Assembly: GCA_036940085.1 (NCBI GenBank)
Contig: JALLBK010000061.1
Span: forward strand, 1 to 64,000
Direction of reading: 5' to 3'
Length of the DNA: 64,000 bases
DNA from: Discostella pseudostelligera
Lineage: Eukaryota > Bacillariophyta > Thalassiosirophyceae > Thalassiosirales > Thalassiosiraceae
In this document: positions 1 through 11,647 of the stretch, in pieces
Layout of the letters: each line of letters begins with the position of its first letter
How positions within the stretch are numbered: position 1 is the stretch's first letter
Position numbers and translations under genes: made by a program
The notes under the pieces: generated by a model
The model's input: the letters and a program-made list of their open reading frames with translations, nothing else
What the model was told of the DNA's origin: nothing
Database searches by the model: none

Positions 1-57
1 ACCCACTCGTCTTCCCGTCGCGGCGGGTATTTTACCCACTCGTCTTCCCGTCGCGGC
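1..57. repeat. 24-bp direct repeat pair at left edge
   Basis: Bases 1-24 and 34-57 are the same 24-base unit, beginning ACCCACTCGTCTTCCCG and ending CGCGGC, separated by nine bases. The first copy touches the window edge, so more copies may lie to the left. It lies about 240 bp upstream of the Fip1 start codon. No function is evident. Confidence 0.8.
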
Positions 58-296
58 CAAAACCACGTACTCAAAAGTTTTGCCTTCGCACATGGCCTGA
101 GAGAGAGACAGACAAGAAGTAAAAAGTAATACACCTCATATCACCCACTGCCCATCGCCACATAGCAACGTTCTTATTGTCATGTCCGACAATAGTCTTC
201 GCTGACCTATTTTGAGAATCCTTTGGACATACGAATGATGACTTACTAAAGGTATCGTTCGTCGCCTTCGCCATATCTTTAGTTGCAACAGTCACC
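58..296. promoter_or_regulatory. Upstream region of the Fip1 gene
   Basis: There is no supported gene here; a 75-codon antisense ORF overlapping the Fip1 start has no recognisable protein features. The region ends in CACCATGG around the Fip1 start codon, a good eukaryotic initiation context. Together with the repeat to its left it presumably holds the Fip1 promoter and 5' leader; this is inference from position. Confidence 0.4.
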
Positions 297-550
297 ATGG
301 GACGAAAGAAGCAAAAGAAGGTCGTAGATCAGCCGTCTGAGCAACCGCAGGAACTATCATCGTCGCTTGTCCCACTGACGGCATCGGCAACGATGATGAT
401 GAGTCCGTCTTCGGGTGGACTCATTGGCACCGATGTTGATGCACCATCCGCACCACCCCCATCCGCCGCCGCCACTCTCGTCATCGACCATCCTCCCAGT
501 GCTACCACCGATAATAATCTCCTTTCGACATCTGCAGCAACTACATCATC

Positions 551-592
<42 letters not shown>

Positions 593-2651
593 TTTGATGT
601 CAGGGATACAAATCAAATCAGCTTCCATGATATCAACCATCCCCCCAACAGAAAATTCAGGCACAGCAGCGGAAGATTTTTTGGGAAGTGTCAAACCCGC
701 CTCTCAGTACGGATTGCACTCCCACTCCGGGGATTTGATTGAGGAAGATATTTATGTCAGTGAGGGGAGTGACGATTCTTCTTCTGATGATAATGATGAT
801 GATAATGATGATGAAGATGGTGAACCAAAAGAACAAATTGACGCAGCGGAAAAGAAGAGCAATAAACAAAGTAGTAGTAGCGGTGCAAATGCAGTGGAAT
901 TACTAATCACCACATCCAAAATGGGATTAATGCGACGGGGTGGCATCTCGTCATTGTTGGGTGCAACACCCATGAATCGAACGTGGGTTCGTAAAGCCGC
1001 CGCCGATAATGAGGGTGAGGAGAAAGATGGTGATGATGATGAAATGATGGACAAAGATTCTGATGACAAGCAAGAAGACAATACCAAAAAGGAACGATCG
1101 GAAGAGAATGATGAAGATGACGACGAAGAGGACGATGAAGATGAAGCCAATCTTGACCCATCGCAACGTCTTGCGTTGCAACAACGAAAGATTGAACGTG
1201 CCAAAATCCGTGCACGATACTTGGAATCCTCGGAAAATGCCGGTCGGGATCCCTGCCTCTTCTCCAAACGTACTGCATTTGATATACGCATGGATCAAAT
1301 TGAGGATAAGCCATGGGACAAGGGTGGCGATGGTGGAGGTGGGGGTGCCGATATTACTGACTATTTCAACTATGGCATGACTGAGGAGGATTGGTTGGAA
1401 TATTCCGAGCGTCAATTGGCAGTACGGCAAGAATTGACCGACGCCGCTCGGCAGAAACGATTACCTGATCCGGGCATTGTGAGTGTGGTACCACGAGCAC
1501 CACGGATGCAGGGGGATAGAGTTGCCGTGCGGATTAAGAAGAAGAGGGCGGAGGAGGAGGAGGCGAAGGGGGGTGGTCGTCGGGGAGCTGAAGTGAAGAA
1601 TGAGTTGGAAGAAGATGATGATGACGATGAAGAAGAGGAGGGCGCGGTAGAGCTTGGTGTCGAACTGGGTCCATTTAAGATTGCCAAAGAGGAAAGTGAT
1701 GTTGGTGGTGGCGGCGATAAGAAGGAGGGGGGAGATGAGGTCGCTAAGGTGGGAATTGAATCAGCAGCACCACCTACCGATCCCAATAGTATATCCTCGT
1801 CGCCAGTTAAGCACGAAAAGGTCATTGGAGGAGCATGGGGAGCAGGGGCAGCCAAGGATTCTGTACTGCTTCGTCTCATTGCGGAACAACAATCTGGTGG
1901 TGTGCCGCCGGTACCTCCCACAGGCATGATGAACATGATGTCGCCGCCGCCGCACATGGGAGGCGGACCTCTTCCTCCGCCGTCGATGCCACCACATATG
2001 AGGAACATGATGTCTCAACCACCACCACCGCCACCTCCTCATCATCATAATTACAACAACCACCACCAGCAGCCTGACCAACAATGGCAGCAGGATGGAT
2101 ATCAGCAAAAACATTTCCAGAGACAGAGTGGGTACGGTGGAAATGTTGGTGTTACTGCAGATCATCAACAGCATCCTCAAATGATGTCACCACCACCACA
2201 ACAACATCATCCTCATCATCACGGTGGAAGAGGTGGATATCAGCAACAGCAGGATAACTTCGGTAGAGGAGGAGGCTATCAACAACACATGCAGCATGAT
2301 ACTAATCCGTTCCATCAACAGCAACAGCAGCAGCAGCATATGCAACGTCCTCCACCTAATCAGTACCATCGAGGCGGACCTGGAAGGGGTGGACCTCCTC
2401 CTATGCAGCAAGGAAGAGGATGGGGTGCAGGTGGAGGTGGTGGTGGTGGTTACCGACCAGGCGGTCCTCCTGCACCACCACCCTGGGGTGGCCACGGTGC
2501 ACCCCCGGTAAATTCGGGACCACCAAACAATGACATGAGCAGGCTACCTCCACCTCAGCATGGCATGAATAGCTGGGATCAAGGTCAGAAACGACCCAGA
2601 ACGGATCATGGTGGTGATCCAAGAGGAGATGCAAGGCGTGGACGTTGGTAA
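297..2651 (+). CDS. FIP1: Fip1-like pre-mRNA 3'-end processing factor
   Basis: Predicted 784-residue subunit of the cleavage and polyadenylation machinery, which tethers poly(A) polymerase to the CPSF complex in the nucleus. The diagnostic Fip1 motif lies near residues 349-372 and reads DYFNYGMTEEDWLEYSERQ, preceded by PW and ADIT as in known Fip1 proteins. The N-terminal half holds a run of about 13 Gln and several long Asp/Glu tracts. The C-terminal third is a Pro/Gln/His/Gly/Arg-rich disordered tail ending in RG repeats and RGRW. This architecture (acidic region, Fip1 motif, Pro/Arg tail) is typical, although the low-complexity part is longer than in yeast Fip1. The start lies in a CACCATGG context and no intron is needed. 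The gene is convergent with the EGF membrane protein gene. The Fip1 motif makes the call firm; the low-complexity parts cannot be aligned. Confidence 0.9.
552..590 (+). repeat. (CAA)n microsatellite encoding polyglutamine in Fip1
   Basis: An uninterrupted run of about 13 CAA codons in the N-terminal disordered part of the Fip1-like protein. The pure codon use suggests a young, length-variable repeat rather than a selected codon mix. Confidence 0.9.
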
Positions 2652-2983
2652 GTGTACCGCCAGAGGGTTACGCAGTAAACTTGAGAGCGGCTTCGGGTTT
2701 TTTGACCTATGCTGCTTTTACAATCAATTTCAGCGGTGATGTATCCACTTGCGGCACACAATTATCGATTGAGAGATGAGCTGAAATGCATCACCCGGTG
2801 AGGGCAGACCCTGTCCTCTTTCGGTTGATGGGAGCGGTGGCGCTGTGGAAGATAATCCACGGCATTAACGATAAATAATGGAAACAGTACACTCGAGGCT
2901 ACGATATCTCTAGCACAGAATATTTCATAATGGCCAATTTTGCCATTGTATGTAGAGAGCAATGTTTATCATGGTGACCTTTC
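2652..2983. other. Convergent intergenic region, no gene seen
   Basis: About 330 bp between the stop codons of the Fip1 gene and the EGF membrane protein gene. It must contain both 3' UTRs. The short ORFs here lack coding character and no RNA gene was recognised. Confidence 0.5.
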
Positions 2984-5788
2984 CTATTCATTGTTGCAAT
3001 GGAAAAATCCAACGCCTTCGTACTCAACAAGCGGAATAAGGACACCAAAGGGATCATAATTGTACTCGTGAATGTCATCATCAAATACGATGTTCCTTCG
3101 TCGAGTTTCATAAAAGTCAACACCAACTGGGGACCCACCGAACGTCGGTGCGCTAATTAGAAATGTGGTGTTGTCTTCAACTCCAATACCACTAAATGCA
3201 ATGTTCCAAAATGCATGATAATCTCCTCCGTCAAAGATTGTCTCATTCATATCTGGTGAAAAGATATCGCCTGAAGGAGCACCAATATTCATCAGTTGAG
3301 ATTAATAAACCATCAGATGAATAGACTTGTAACTTACCATACCATCGTCTACCAGTGTAATGCAAAGTAAGAGTGTAGTTTTCCAATAGCTCTTCAAATT
3401 CGCGTTGTCTATTTTTGTAGTTCTGCTCAAAGAAATCGTCGTCCTCAAAAGAATCAGGCTCATGGTGCTTATGCTGCGGTAAATCTGCAACTTCATCTGA
3501 AGTTGTAGAATTAGGATATTCAATGCTAAAGTACTCTTCATCAATTTCCTGATAACCAAGCCGAAGGAGACCGTAAGGCATCCCGGTCATGCTGCGAATC
3601 CACATCGGCCTACCATACGATTCCAAAAATTGGCCATTGTCGTCAAGCGAACGACGGAGTAATTGGAGCGTAGTGTTGACATCCTTTTCAGCTGTAGAGA
3701 GTAAGTATGTTGGAAATTAAGTTGTGAAATAAAACCCATAAGCAGAGTGCTAACGATGAGCAAGAGAGAAATCAATAGTCAACCACTCACATCGTACCAC
3801 ATCGCAAGGTTTCGCGAATTGACACAACGCTCCGAAATACCGCTCATTACAATAGCAATCTCCGTCAAAGCATTGGCCGTTGTAGTTGCAGTCTGCTTCG
3901 TCGTTGCATTGGTTACATTCGATTGAGACAGCTGCTTGAGACTCAATGAGTCCCTTCCATACAAACCACTGTGCGTCTGTGCCTACTGAAATGATATCGT
4001 ATGAATCTGTTGTTTGCGACTTCATCAACCACGAGCATGGATTCTGCCATGAAAAGTAAGAGACAGTCAGCAGCAATGTGAAATCTGGACATGCAAGAAA
4101 AGAAGAGAAAATGCAGTACCTACCTCGTTGTCGACTTCAAGTGACGTTCGGATATTTTCATGTTTAAACACCCATGCCTTAATATCCTGACAGTAGGCTA
4201 TTTGAGCGGGGACAACATGCTCAAACTCTCCTCCACGCTCTTTGTTCCGTTCGATGTACCTCGGTCTACCATCGTGAGTACCTATGAAATCGACGCGGTT
4301 CACGGTCAATGAACACCATCAAACAAACAAATCCACAACTGCATTGACTGGCCTCACCATCCTCTTCATAAATTCCATTAAAGTGGGAATAGATGAGAAG
4401 TCTCCTCTCCGGAATCCCGTCCTCTTCAAGTGTCACGTATGCATCCTCCCATAATTCGTCCCCAAATGCAACCAAAATCTTGGTACAACGGTAGCTGCCC
4501 TCTTGTTGCTTTATTGTCAAGTATGTTAAATAAATGATGCCCAAACAGACATTGAAAGAGTACACAAATCGGATAAAGCGCTTCACCCACTTCCTGAAGA
4601 TATGGGTGTCCTTACTACTCTCGATGCAAGGCAAATCCTCCGTTGCACGCCGTAGCTTGCGACCAAAGAATCCTGTATACAATTACAATGTTATATTGAA
4701 TCAAGTAGTATCGCGATGTGATCAATAATCATCTCTAATGGTCGGGGAAAGGATGACAGTAGTATCCGATAAAACACTCACCTCTCTTGAACAATGCAAA
4801 TAGAACATCATCAATATTCTCCACAAACTCCAATGCCAACACGTCGAAAAATATACCAAGCACAGAAGACTCTTGAACAACCACCAAGAAGAGACACACC
4901 AAAAATAGGTAACCCACGGCCAAACGTAGTAAAGATGAAAAGACAATCCGCTTCATGCTAAACTTTGTACCACCGGACAATTCCTGTTCGGCGCCCTTGC
5001 CGATAATTTCGAGACCAGTTGGTATTTCTACAGTTTTGGCATCATCAAGATATTATGCATATCGAAACGCGTGAGCAAACGATGCAGACGAGGAACGCAA
5101 ATAAAGGGTTCTATGACGCACTCACCATCTTCCATCAGCACACCTGCAAAGCAGACGAAAAATTGAAATAATCACAACTCGTTAATGCAGGCACATTCGA
5201 TTGTTGTTGCATTTGGATTTTTTTCATTCAATCATTTATTCATCTCCTACCAATCATAATTCCCAAATATTGTGCCATTCTCACTTCTGGCGGCAATCCC
5301 GCTGGTACTCCTAATGGATTTCCCGGTTTTCTATTCTGTAATTCATCCAACAGTACCAGTAGTAGGCACATGAGTGACAGTGCGTAGGCGAAAATACCCG
5401 CCTGGAAAGGAAGAGAAAATATGTCTGAGGTCATGAGGAGACTGTAGGTGCTTTCGGGTAGTTCGAATCTATCCATCATATTGTTGTTCGTGGTGTTGGC
5501 GCAAAGGGACGGCTGTAGTGCATCGGTTGCATCATTTGCGTATCCAATAGTAGCATCATTAGTTTCACTTCTTGGCAATAAGCCAACCTTTTCTATCAAT
5601 TCATCACCTCCCCTGGACTGTGGATAATGACGATGCCGTCGCAACTCTAGTAGTTCGAGACGTTGGCGCAGTTCTTGTAACTCTTCGTCCCACGTGGATT
5701 GTTCATTAGTTGGAGTAGTAGTACTGGCGGCATCGGTGTCATCACAACCGTCGTCATCGCGATGGGCCAGTGAGACCGACGGCCTCAT
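2984..5788 (-). CDS. Multi-pass membrane protein with EGF-like domain, diatom family, eight exons
   Basis: By my splicing the exons are 5251-5788, 5126-5143, 4782-5027, 4358-4672, 4124-4281, 3791-4043, 3338-3691 and 2984-3270, giving 722 residues. All introns have GT/AG ends and compatible phases. The protein has a cytosolic-looking acidic N-terminus, a transmembrane segment near residues 128-150 (FQAGIFAYALSLMCLLLVLL), and then EIPTGLEIIGKGAEQELSGG. Two more membrane segments follow around FSSLLRLAVGYLFLVCLFLV and FNVCLGIIYLTYL, flanking a GFFGRKLRR motif. An extracellular-type stretch then carries a Cys-rich EGF-like module (CNQCNDEADCNYNGQC and onward). I recall the GFFGR/EIPTGLE architecture from expanded diatom families of unknown function; that is recollection, not a search. 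It could be a cell-surface or wall-associated protein. The 18-nt second exon is unusual. Confidence 0.75.
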
Positions 5789-6153
5789 GACTGTTAGTTA
5801 GAGGTGAATGAACTCTTCGCCGTTGTTTCTGCAGGGGAAGGCAGGAGCGCCGCGGACATGAAGACGGAGATGAAGGAGGTCGATGGCGGCGGCAATGAAA
5901 ATGATAAACTTAATAATAAGAAGACAAAAGTATGGGGCATGGTCTATTATGTGTTCGTCCTAGATTTGGCGGGAAACCTTCGTCTTTATGTCAGAAGCGT
6001 CTGTCTGACTCGGGAATTTGGGCATCTTGCATCTTCTTCCGTCAGCGACGGTCGGCGACGATGACGATGCATGACGGATGCTGGTGCTGGTGCACTTCCT
6101 CTTCGCCGCCATCGTCGACGTCGGTTGGTAGTCGTAGCCTGACATCCAGCAAG
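5789..6153. promoter_or_regulatory. Divergent promoter region, EGF membrane protein / YDIT-repeat protein
   Basis: About 365 bp lie between the two divergent start codons. In-frame ATG codons at 6061 and a longer open frame from 5932 precede the chosen start of the right-hand gene, so part of this stretch may be its 5' leader. No clear motif was recognised. Confidence 0.4.
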
Positions 6154-8427
6154 ATGACACTACTCGTAGTAGCCCCATCGGCACTCTCCATGTTGTTATT
6201 GCTGGTAACTATTGCGTCTGTACAACCGTTTCAGCTTGCGCCTCCTCGTTTAACTTCGGCGGCGAGAACAACAACTCTCCGACATCCAGGACGAACAACA
6301 TGTTTGGTGCCATCATTGCAATCGTCAACGAGACGAGATGACGGGGACGACTCAGCTACAGAAGAGTCGGCATACGATATAACTTCAAATTTATTCCCAG
6401 AGGATAGGAGAAGTCGAATGGAGTCTTCGTTTGCAAATTGTGAACGGTCTGAAATGAATGATCGACCACCTCCATCTTCCTCCCCAACTGCTGCATCTGC
6501 ATCATCAGCACCTGCATCTACCACCACCAACACGGCCAAGAGAAAAATAGGGAGCACAGAAGATCGACATGCATCGGCTCTTTATCAAAAAATCATATCA
6601 CAAAGAAAACAGTCATCTAGACAAACCAAATCCACAAACGCGGCCGGTGCGGCCTATTACGACATTACTCAATCCTCCTTTCCGGAAAATGATCAACAAC
6701 GACGAAAATCATCATCGTTTGCACCTGAACAACTTTCGGAAATGGATGTTCGCAATCCTCGATGGAGCAAAACACCACCACGATCCGACAGAGAGGAGAC
6801 TCGGCTGGATATTACGTCTGTATTTCCTAACGATCGTCCATCCCGACTGGTCAATACTGGCACGAAGAAGGAATGGACAACGTCTGGTTCATACAGTGAC
6901 AGTAAAAAGCAACAATCGGACGAAGGGGGAAACAAAAATTCAGCATCACCGCCGTCTACTGGACGGAACAATGTCGAAGACGATGGCGCTTCCTTCGACA
7001 TAACTCAACAACACTTTGGATCCGACCGGGCCTCCTTCAGTTTGCATGTCAATAGTGGTATGATGGAACGACGAGGCACTCACTCTGGACAGGTCACGCC
7101 TCGTTCATACATTGAGAGTTACAGGAATATTGCGCATAATTTTTCTTCGAATAGGGCGTCGTTGATGGGACATCCCCCACCGAGGAAGGTGGGTACAGGA
7201 GGAGAAGGAGATGGGGAAGTCTATCTCGATAAGCATCAATTTTCATCCAGTGTATCACCTGCATCGGTGTCCACATCGGTAACAACAACACCATCAAAAA
7301 GTACATCAAAAACAGCCACCAATGCAATGTGGCGAAAGGGAGATCCCATCACATCCCCATCGTTCTCATCAACCAAGAAGAATGAGGAGATATGTCTCGA
7401 TACTCCTCGTGCCTTTGTCAAAAATCTTGATATGATTGCATCCACAAAGCGCAGCGTCACAGAAGCAGACAAGTATCTCGACACAAATTCCTTCTCTTGG
7501 AATATCGATTCAACGAAACGAAAACTACCCATAGGGACGTCTCAACGACAACAACCCTATCTGGACAAACCACGCCCGTTCCAATCGAATGTAGATATGG
7601 TATCATCGAATTTCAGCGGTGCCAAATTTAAGCGCAGTAGTGATATTCCCCCGGAATTGAAGAATATCAAAGATTATTATGATATTACTACGGCGCCAAT
7701 GCCAATGGTGGAGGATATGGCCGGGCGGGGTGGAGATCGTGGTAGTAGGCTGGATAATGATGATCCAGTCGATGTTACCAGGACACGATTCTCGACATTG
7801 GAACGCACTTCCTCGGTAATCAGAGATGGAAACATGAGAGCATCGAGAGCTTGGATAAACGACAGCGTCAGTTCTGATGAGAGGACAAACGGCAGTAGCA
7901 GAAATGAAGCAGCATCAATACAATATGAAGAAGAGGAGTATGATGACGATGAGCCAGGGCAATCATCACCCTTCGACGACGTAATGCATTGGCTTCTTAC
8001 CCATCTACCAAATTTACAGGAGAAGGACGCCATTTCTTACTTCAATCACCTACTCGAGGATGGGTTTGACACTGTCGACATTTTGAAGGAACTTCTCGAG
8101 GAGGATTTGTACTTTATGAAGAAAGGCCATCGCAGGGCAATGTTGCGAAGTATTAGCAGTATTAGCGACGTGTCAAGGGAAGGAGAAGAAGATGTAGGTG
8201 GTGTCACCACTGCCGAAGGAGAAGATGAAGATGAAAGCATTGTTGATGAGATGAGTCGAATACGCGACATTTCGGAATCAATGACGATGAATTCTGATAC
8301 AACGGAGGGACCAAGTGTTAAACTGGAAGCAGGGGAGAAAGAGGTAGCGGTTGATACCCCGAAGAGATCTTCCGACCCAGTAGCGAAAGAGGAGGAATCT
8401 GTAGAGAAAAAGATCGATGATATATGA
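6154..8427 (+). CDS. Secreted or plastid-targeted YDIT-repeat protein with C-terminal SAM-like domain
   Basis: Predicted 757 residues from the ATG at 6154, chosen because it gives a clean signal peptide (MTLLVVAPSALSMLLLLV) followed by SVQPF-QLAP, close to the ASAFAP plastid cleavage motif. An ATG at 6061 would add 31 Ser/Trp-rich residues in front. The middle (roughly 6360-7850) is built of about eleven degenerate units. One subtype reads (Y/L/F)DIT followed by FP.D/FG.D and R.SR; the other reads YLDxxxF with basic residues. They are separated by disordered Ser/Thr/Arg spacers. Near 7966-8150 a compact helical segment (DVMHWLLTHLPNLQEKDAIS, then LLEDGFDTVD and FMKKGHRRAM) resembles a sterile alpha motif. 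An acidic tail follows. I do not recognise the family. A scaffold built from repeated short linear motifs is one guess. Confidence 0.65.
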   Translation: MTLLVVAPSALSMLLLLVTIASVQPFQLAPPRLTSAARTTTLRHPGRTTCLVPSLQSSTRRDDGDDSATEESAYDITSNLFPEDRRSRMESSFANCERSEMNDRPPPSSSPTAASASSAPASTTTNTAKRKIGSTEDRHASALYQKIISQRKQSSRQTKSTNAAGAAYYDITQSSFPENDQQRRKSSSFAPEQLSEMDVRNPRWSKTPPRSDREETRLDITSVFPNDRPSRLVNTGTKKEWTTSGSYSDSKKQQSDEGGNKNSASPPSTGRNNVEDDGASFDITQQHFGSDRASFSLHVNSGMMERRGTHSGQVTPRSYIESYRNIAHNFSSNRASLMGHPPPRKVGTGGEGDGEVYLDKHQFSSSVSPASVSTSVTTTPSKSTSKTATNAMWRKGDPITSPSFSSTKKNEEICLDTPRAFVKNLDMIASTKRSVTEADKYLDTNSFSWNIDSTKRKLPIGTSQRQQPYLDKPRPFQSNVDMVSSNFSGAKFKRSSDIPPELKNIKDYYDITTAPMPMVEDMAGRGGDRGSRLDNDDPVDVTRTRFSTLERTSSVIRDGNMRASRAWINDSVSSDERTNGSSRNEAASIQYEEEEYDDDEPGQSSPFDDVMHWLLTHLPNLQEKDAISYFNHLLEDGFDTVDILKELLEEDLYFMKKGHRRAMLRSISSISDVSREGEEDVGGVTTAEGEDEDESIVDEMSRIRDISESMTMNSDTTEGPSVKLEAGEKEVAVDTPKRSSDPVAKEEESVEKKIDDI

Positions 8428-8509
8428 GGTGATGCACTCAAGATACAGCAATAATCAATAAAACTGGAGTTAATTATTCGCTTATCTCTCTGTGATACTC
8501 CAGTCTTAT

Positions 8510-10558
8510 TCACGGCTCCTCACCATCCACTAGCATAATATCCGTGGCGCTCCTCTGAATGCTGTTTTCAATATCGCCATTACTAGTAGTACCTTTTTTC
8601 CCTCTCTTCGTTCTCTTTCGCGCCTTTTTAGCATTCTCTGTTTCAGTATCATTGTTGACATTTGCAGGATTGGAAGCACTCGCCGAGGAGAGTGCTGCGG
8701 AAGTTCTTGGCTTGCGTTTATTCGTCGTGTCGACAATTGTAGATGATCCTGGTTCGAATCCGAGAATTTTCTCGATTTGTGCCGTCGCTGACTTTACGCC
8801 CTCGATGTTGCCTGATATGATAAACTTCGTTGCAATTCTGATGGCTTTGCGTTTGTTTGCATCGTATTACAAGCACATCAAATGGGTTAGGTCGAGATAT
8901 TTTCTCAAATCTCAACACAATTACTTACCTTGAGGATCATTGATGCTCCTGCTAGCAACAACTGCTCCTCCGTTCTCTTCCTCCGCATCATCTGCATCAT
9001 CATCATCCAGATCTTCTCCATCTTCGTCTTTTTCATCATCATTAACCACTTTATTCCCACTAAGAACTGCACCATCGATGCCGACGTTACCATCAAAACG
9101 CAGCTTCTTCCGACGTATAATCGTGTTTGTCTTACGTTGGATCTTTCGTATCCTTCCGTTATTTAAGATGTTGGAGGAAAGTTTGGAGAAAGGTTCCCAT
9201 ATTTTGATGACGACGGCTTCGGCTGTGGAGTTGTTGTTGGTGACGGCAGCAGTTGCCATCGTGGTTATTTTGTCACCATCGTCCATCTTCGTACCGGAGA
9301 CGATGTTGGCAATGACATTATCCTGATCGTTGGAGGTGGTAGGAACAGTGAGCGATTGTTCAAGATCATCGTCTTCCACAAGGGCAGCGTCTGATGTCAT
9401 CTTCTTCTTCTCGTCGACGGAAATTCTTCGTCCCGTTGGCACCCAACGTTCTTCTCCTGTTACGATGCCGAGCATCTTTGCTAGACATTGTTCAACCATG
9501 TCTATATTGTCACCCTCGAGTTGTATGATGTTTGATGGCGCCGTTGATGATGTTGCACTACTACCACCGCCACTACCAGCAAGTTGTTGTTGTTGCTGCG
9601 ACTTGTGCTGTGCTTGTGATGACGGCACCATCGAATTCTTCCCACTCCTATCTGAAGATGACGGTGGTGGTGGAATCATAATTCGTGTTTCGTAAGTAGC
9701 ACTCAATGCGGCAATGGTGAGACCTTCCTGTCCCACAAGTAGATTGTGTTTGGACCAGTGTATCGGCACATCAAGGACAATTCCGTCATGCATGCAGCTA
9801 GCAGCACTTAAGTTGTTGCCACCATTGCTGTTGTTGTTGGTACTATCGGCAACAAGCAAGGGTATGATCTGTCGTACCGCTGCAAATGCCCCCACTGGAT
9901 CGCCTCGTATGATAACCGGGGTCCAATTGTCATTATTATCAGAACCGTCATAGTGTTGACCAAAGTTGTCATCAATATTGCCGTGATACGACGGATCGTT
10001 CCATGCAGTAGCAATGTCGCTACCAGTGCTACTGCCACCCAGGGATGTCGACCCAAACAACAATGAATCACCACCATTATTTCCACTTCCAACCACACCT
10101 CCAATACCACTACCTCCACCTCCACCGAAACCAGCACCAACACCAGCACCAAAATAACTAGCATTATTGCCACCCAGAACATTAATCCTCACAGAACCAG
10201 TATGTCCCAAACTTCGTTTCATCGCCTCTCGTTGGATATTTATTATAGTTCGTCCACCACGTCCAATTATTGCCCCGACAGATGTGGGTGGGACGTAGAG
10301 AGCCAATTGGATTTGTTGGGTGGGATGGGAGATGGAGGAATTGCGGAGTTTGGCTAATAGTTGTTGGGTTGTTAAACTGGTGTTGTTGGTAGTGGTAGCT
10401 GATGCGATTGCTGTTGATTTTGTAGCTGGTAAAGGCGATGATGCTGTGGAGGAAGAGGAGAGCTTGCCTTCACCCACTGATGTGCTACCACCGCCGCCAC
10501 CGGTGTTGCGAGGATAGTGAGGTTGGCCACGGCCACGAAAGTGAGTTCTACCTGCCAT
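8510..10558 (-). CDS. Triple KH-domain RNA-binding protein
   Basis: Two exons, 8929-10558 and 8510-8844, joined by GT/AG in phase 1, give 654 residues. KH1 carries VGAIIGRGGRTI at residues 94-105, a canonical GxxG loop. KH2 near residues 260-350 has LLVGQEGLTI and the closing strand IQLEGD..MVEQCLAKML. A third KH-like unit starts near VVIKIWEPFSKL with NNGRIRKIQRKTNTII, is interrupted by an acidic Asp/Glu insertion, and is completed only after splicing by RIATKFIISGNIEGVKSATA. The N-terminus holds an RGRG motif, and Gly/Ser/Asn-rich linkers separate the domains. This is a poly(C)-binding or hnRNP K-like layout, so binding of single-stranded RNA or DNA is likely; targets are unknown. Its stop codon lies 82 bp from that of the convergent YDIT-repeat gene. 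Confidence 0.8.
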
Positions 10559-10975
10559 GATAATTCACTCTCTCGCTCACTGCTGAATACAAGCTGAGCC
10601 CCGTCTACCTAGCAGGGGTTGCGACGGTGTGGCTGCCACTGACACCGATGAGTAGTACTCCTAGTGTTTATGGTTTGGCTGATCGAAGATACGGTTGATG
10701 TTGCTGGTTCATGCTTTAATGTAGAACCTAACCTAATACTTATGGTTTGATGGTGGTGGTGATGGTGAATGGTTGGCGGCAAAGAAAGATATGGGGCGAC
10801 AATGGCGGAAGAAAGATGAGCGAGAATGCAGCGATAAAATGTGGCGAATGGCGGGAAGACTCGTGGCGACATGGCGACAATAAAATGGCGGGGTGTGGCG
10901 AGCTTCCACGTGTCCTTCTCTAGAGAAGCTCAACAATCAAGCACAGCAAGCAACACCAACACCAACACTCGAACC
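10559..10975. promoter_or_regulatory. Divergent promoter region, KH protein / NDUFS6
   Basis: 417 bp. It holds a cluster of TGGCG-containing words between about 10800 and 10900, including ATGGCGGGAA at 10848-10857, AGATATGGGG near 10788 and AAATGGCGGGG near 10884, plus a CCACGTGT box near 10906. The GGCGGGAA word recurs in many other intergenic regions of the window. Confidence 0.5.
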
Positions 10976-11647
10976 ATGACCATGTTATCCACCGCTACCG
11001 CCGCCCTATCCCTCCTCCGACGGCCAGTGGCCCGACTTTTACCATCATCATCGACATCGTTGGCGTCCGTCATCTCGGATAAGGTGGCGACGATGGCTAT
11101 GTCAACAGCAGCGCCGCCGACGACCGCGGCGGAACTTCCAGAATCGGTTTTGTCCGGGGAGGACAAATCGCTCAATCGTCTCACGAGGACTGAGAGCATG
11201 GTAAGAACTGGTGTCTCTCATTTTCGGGTGTTTTCGTACTCTCTCTATCTTCGTTTGATCGACGTGAGATCACCCGATCAATTATTCTTTTGGCATTATC
11301 GTTTATCTCAAATCTCAACCCTCCCTCCCTGACTTCTTTTCCGTCACATACAACTGCCTTACTACAATTTGCCTCGTGACGAATCAATCTTCATATGCTG
11401 CTCTACGAAAAATAAATCAAATATATAATAGTATAAATTGGGCAAACATCGTTCCAACGCACTTGAACTCATCAATAAAGTCCCACCCATTGAAGTTTCG
11501 GGAGATATGGCCATTTGTGACGGCGGGGGCGGTGCGTTGGGTCATCCTGTAGAGTACATCAAGGTGGGAAATCGGGGAGGTGCGGCAGTATCATGCATTT
11601 ATTGTGGATTGAGATACAAACAGAAGGATGATGGTCATCATCATTGA
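10976..11647 (+). CDS. NDUFS6: Mitochondrial complex I subunit NDUFS6 (13-kDa zinc protein)
   Basis: Two exons, 10976-11200 and 11432-11647, joined in phase 0 (ATG|GTAAGA ... ATAATAG|TATAAA), give 146 residues. The N-terminus is an Arg/Ser/Ala-rich mitochondrial presequence. The C-terminal zf-CHCC domain is well conserved: INKVPPIEVSG, CDGGGGALGHPVEYI and CIYCGLRYK, with Cys, His and the CxxC pair that bind zinc all present. NDUFS6 sits in the peripheral arm of respiratory complex I and is needed for assembly of the N-module. The second exon has no ATG of its own, which fits a spliced internal exon. A second in-frame ATG lies six bases downstream of the first. Confidence 0.92.

Noticed and set aside
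329..694. Minus-strand frame with a long Cys run opposite the Fip1 polyglutamine tract
   Set aside because: The Cys run is only the reverse reading of the CAA repeat; the frame is a shadow of Fip1 with no family similarity.
752..1430. Several minus-strand frames rich in Ser or hydrophobic residues opposite the Fip1 acidic region
   Set aside because: They are reverse readings of GAT/GAA repeats; the Fip1 motif fixes the plus strand as coding.
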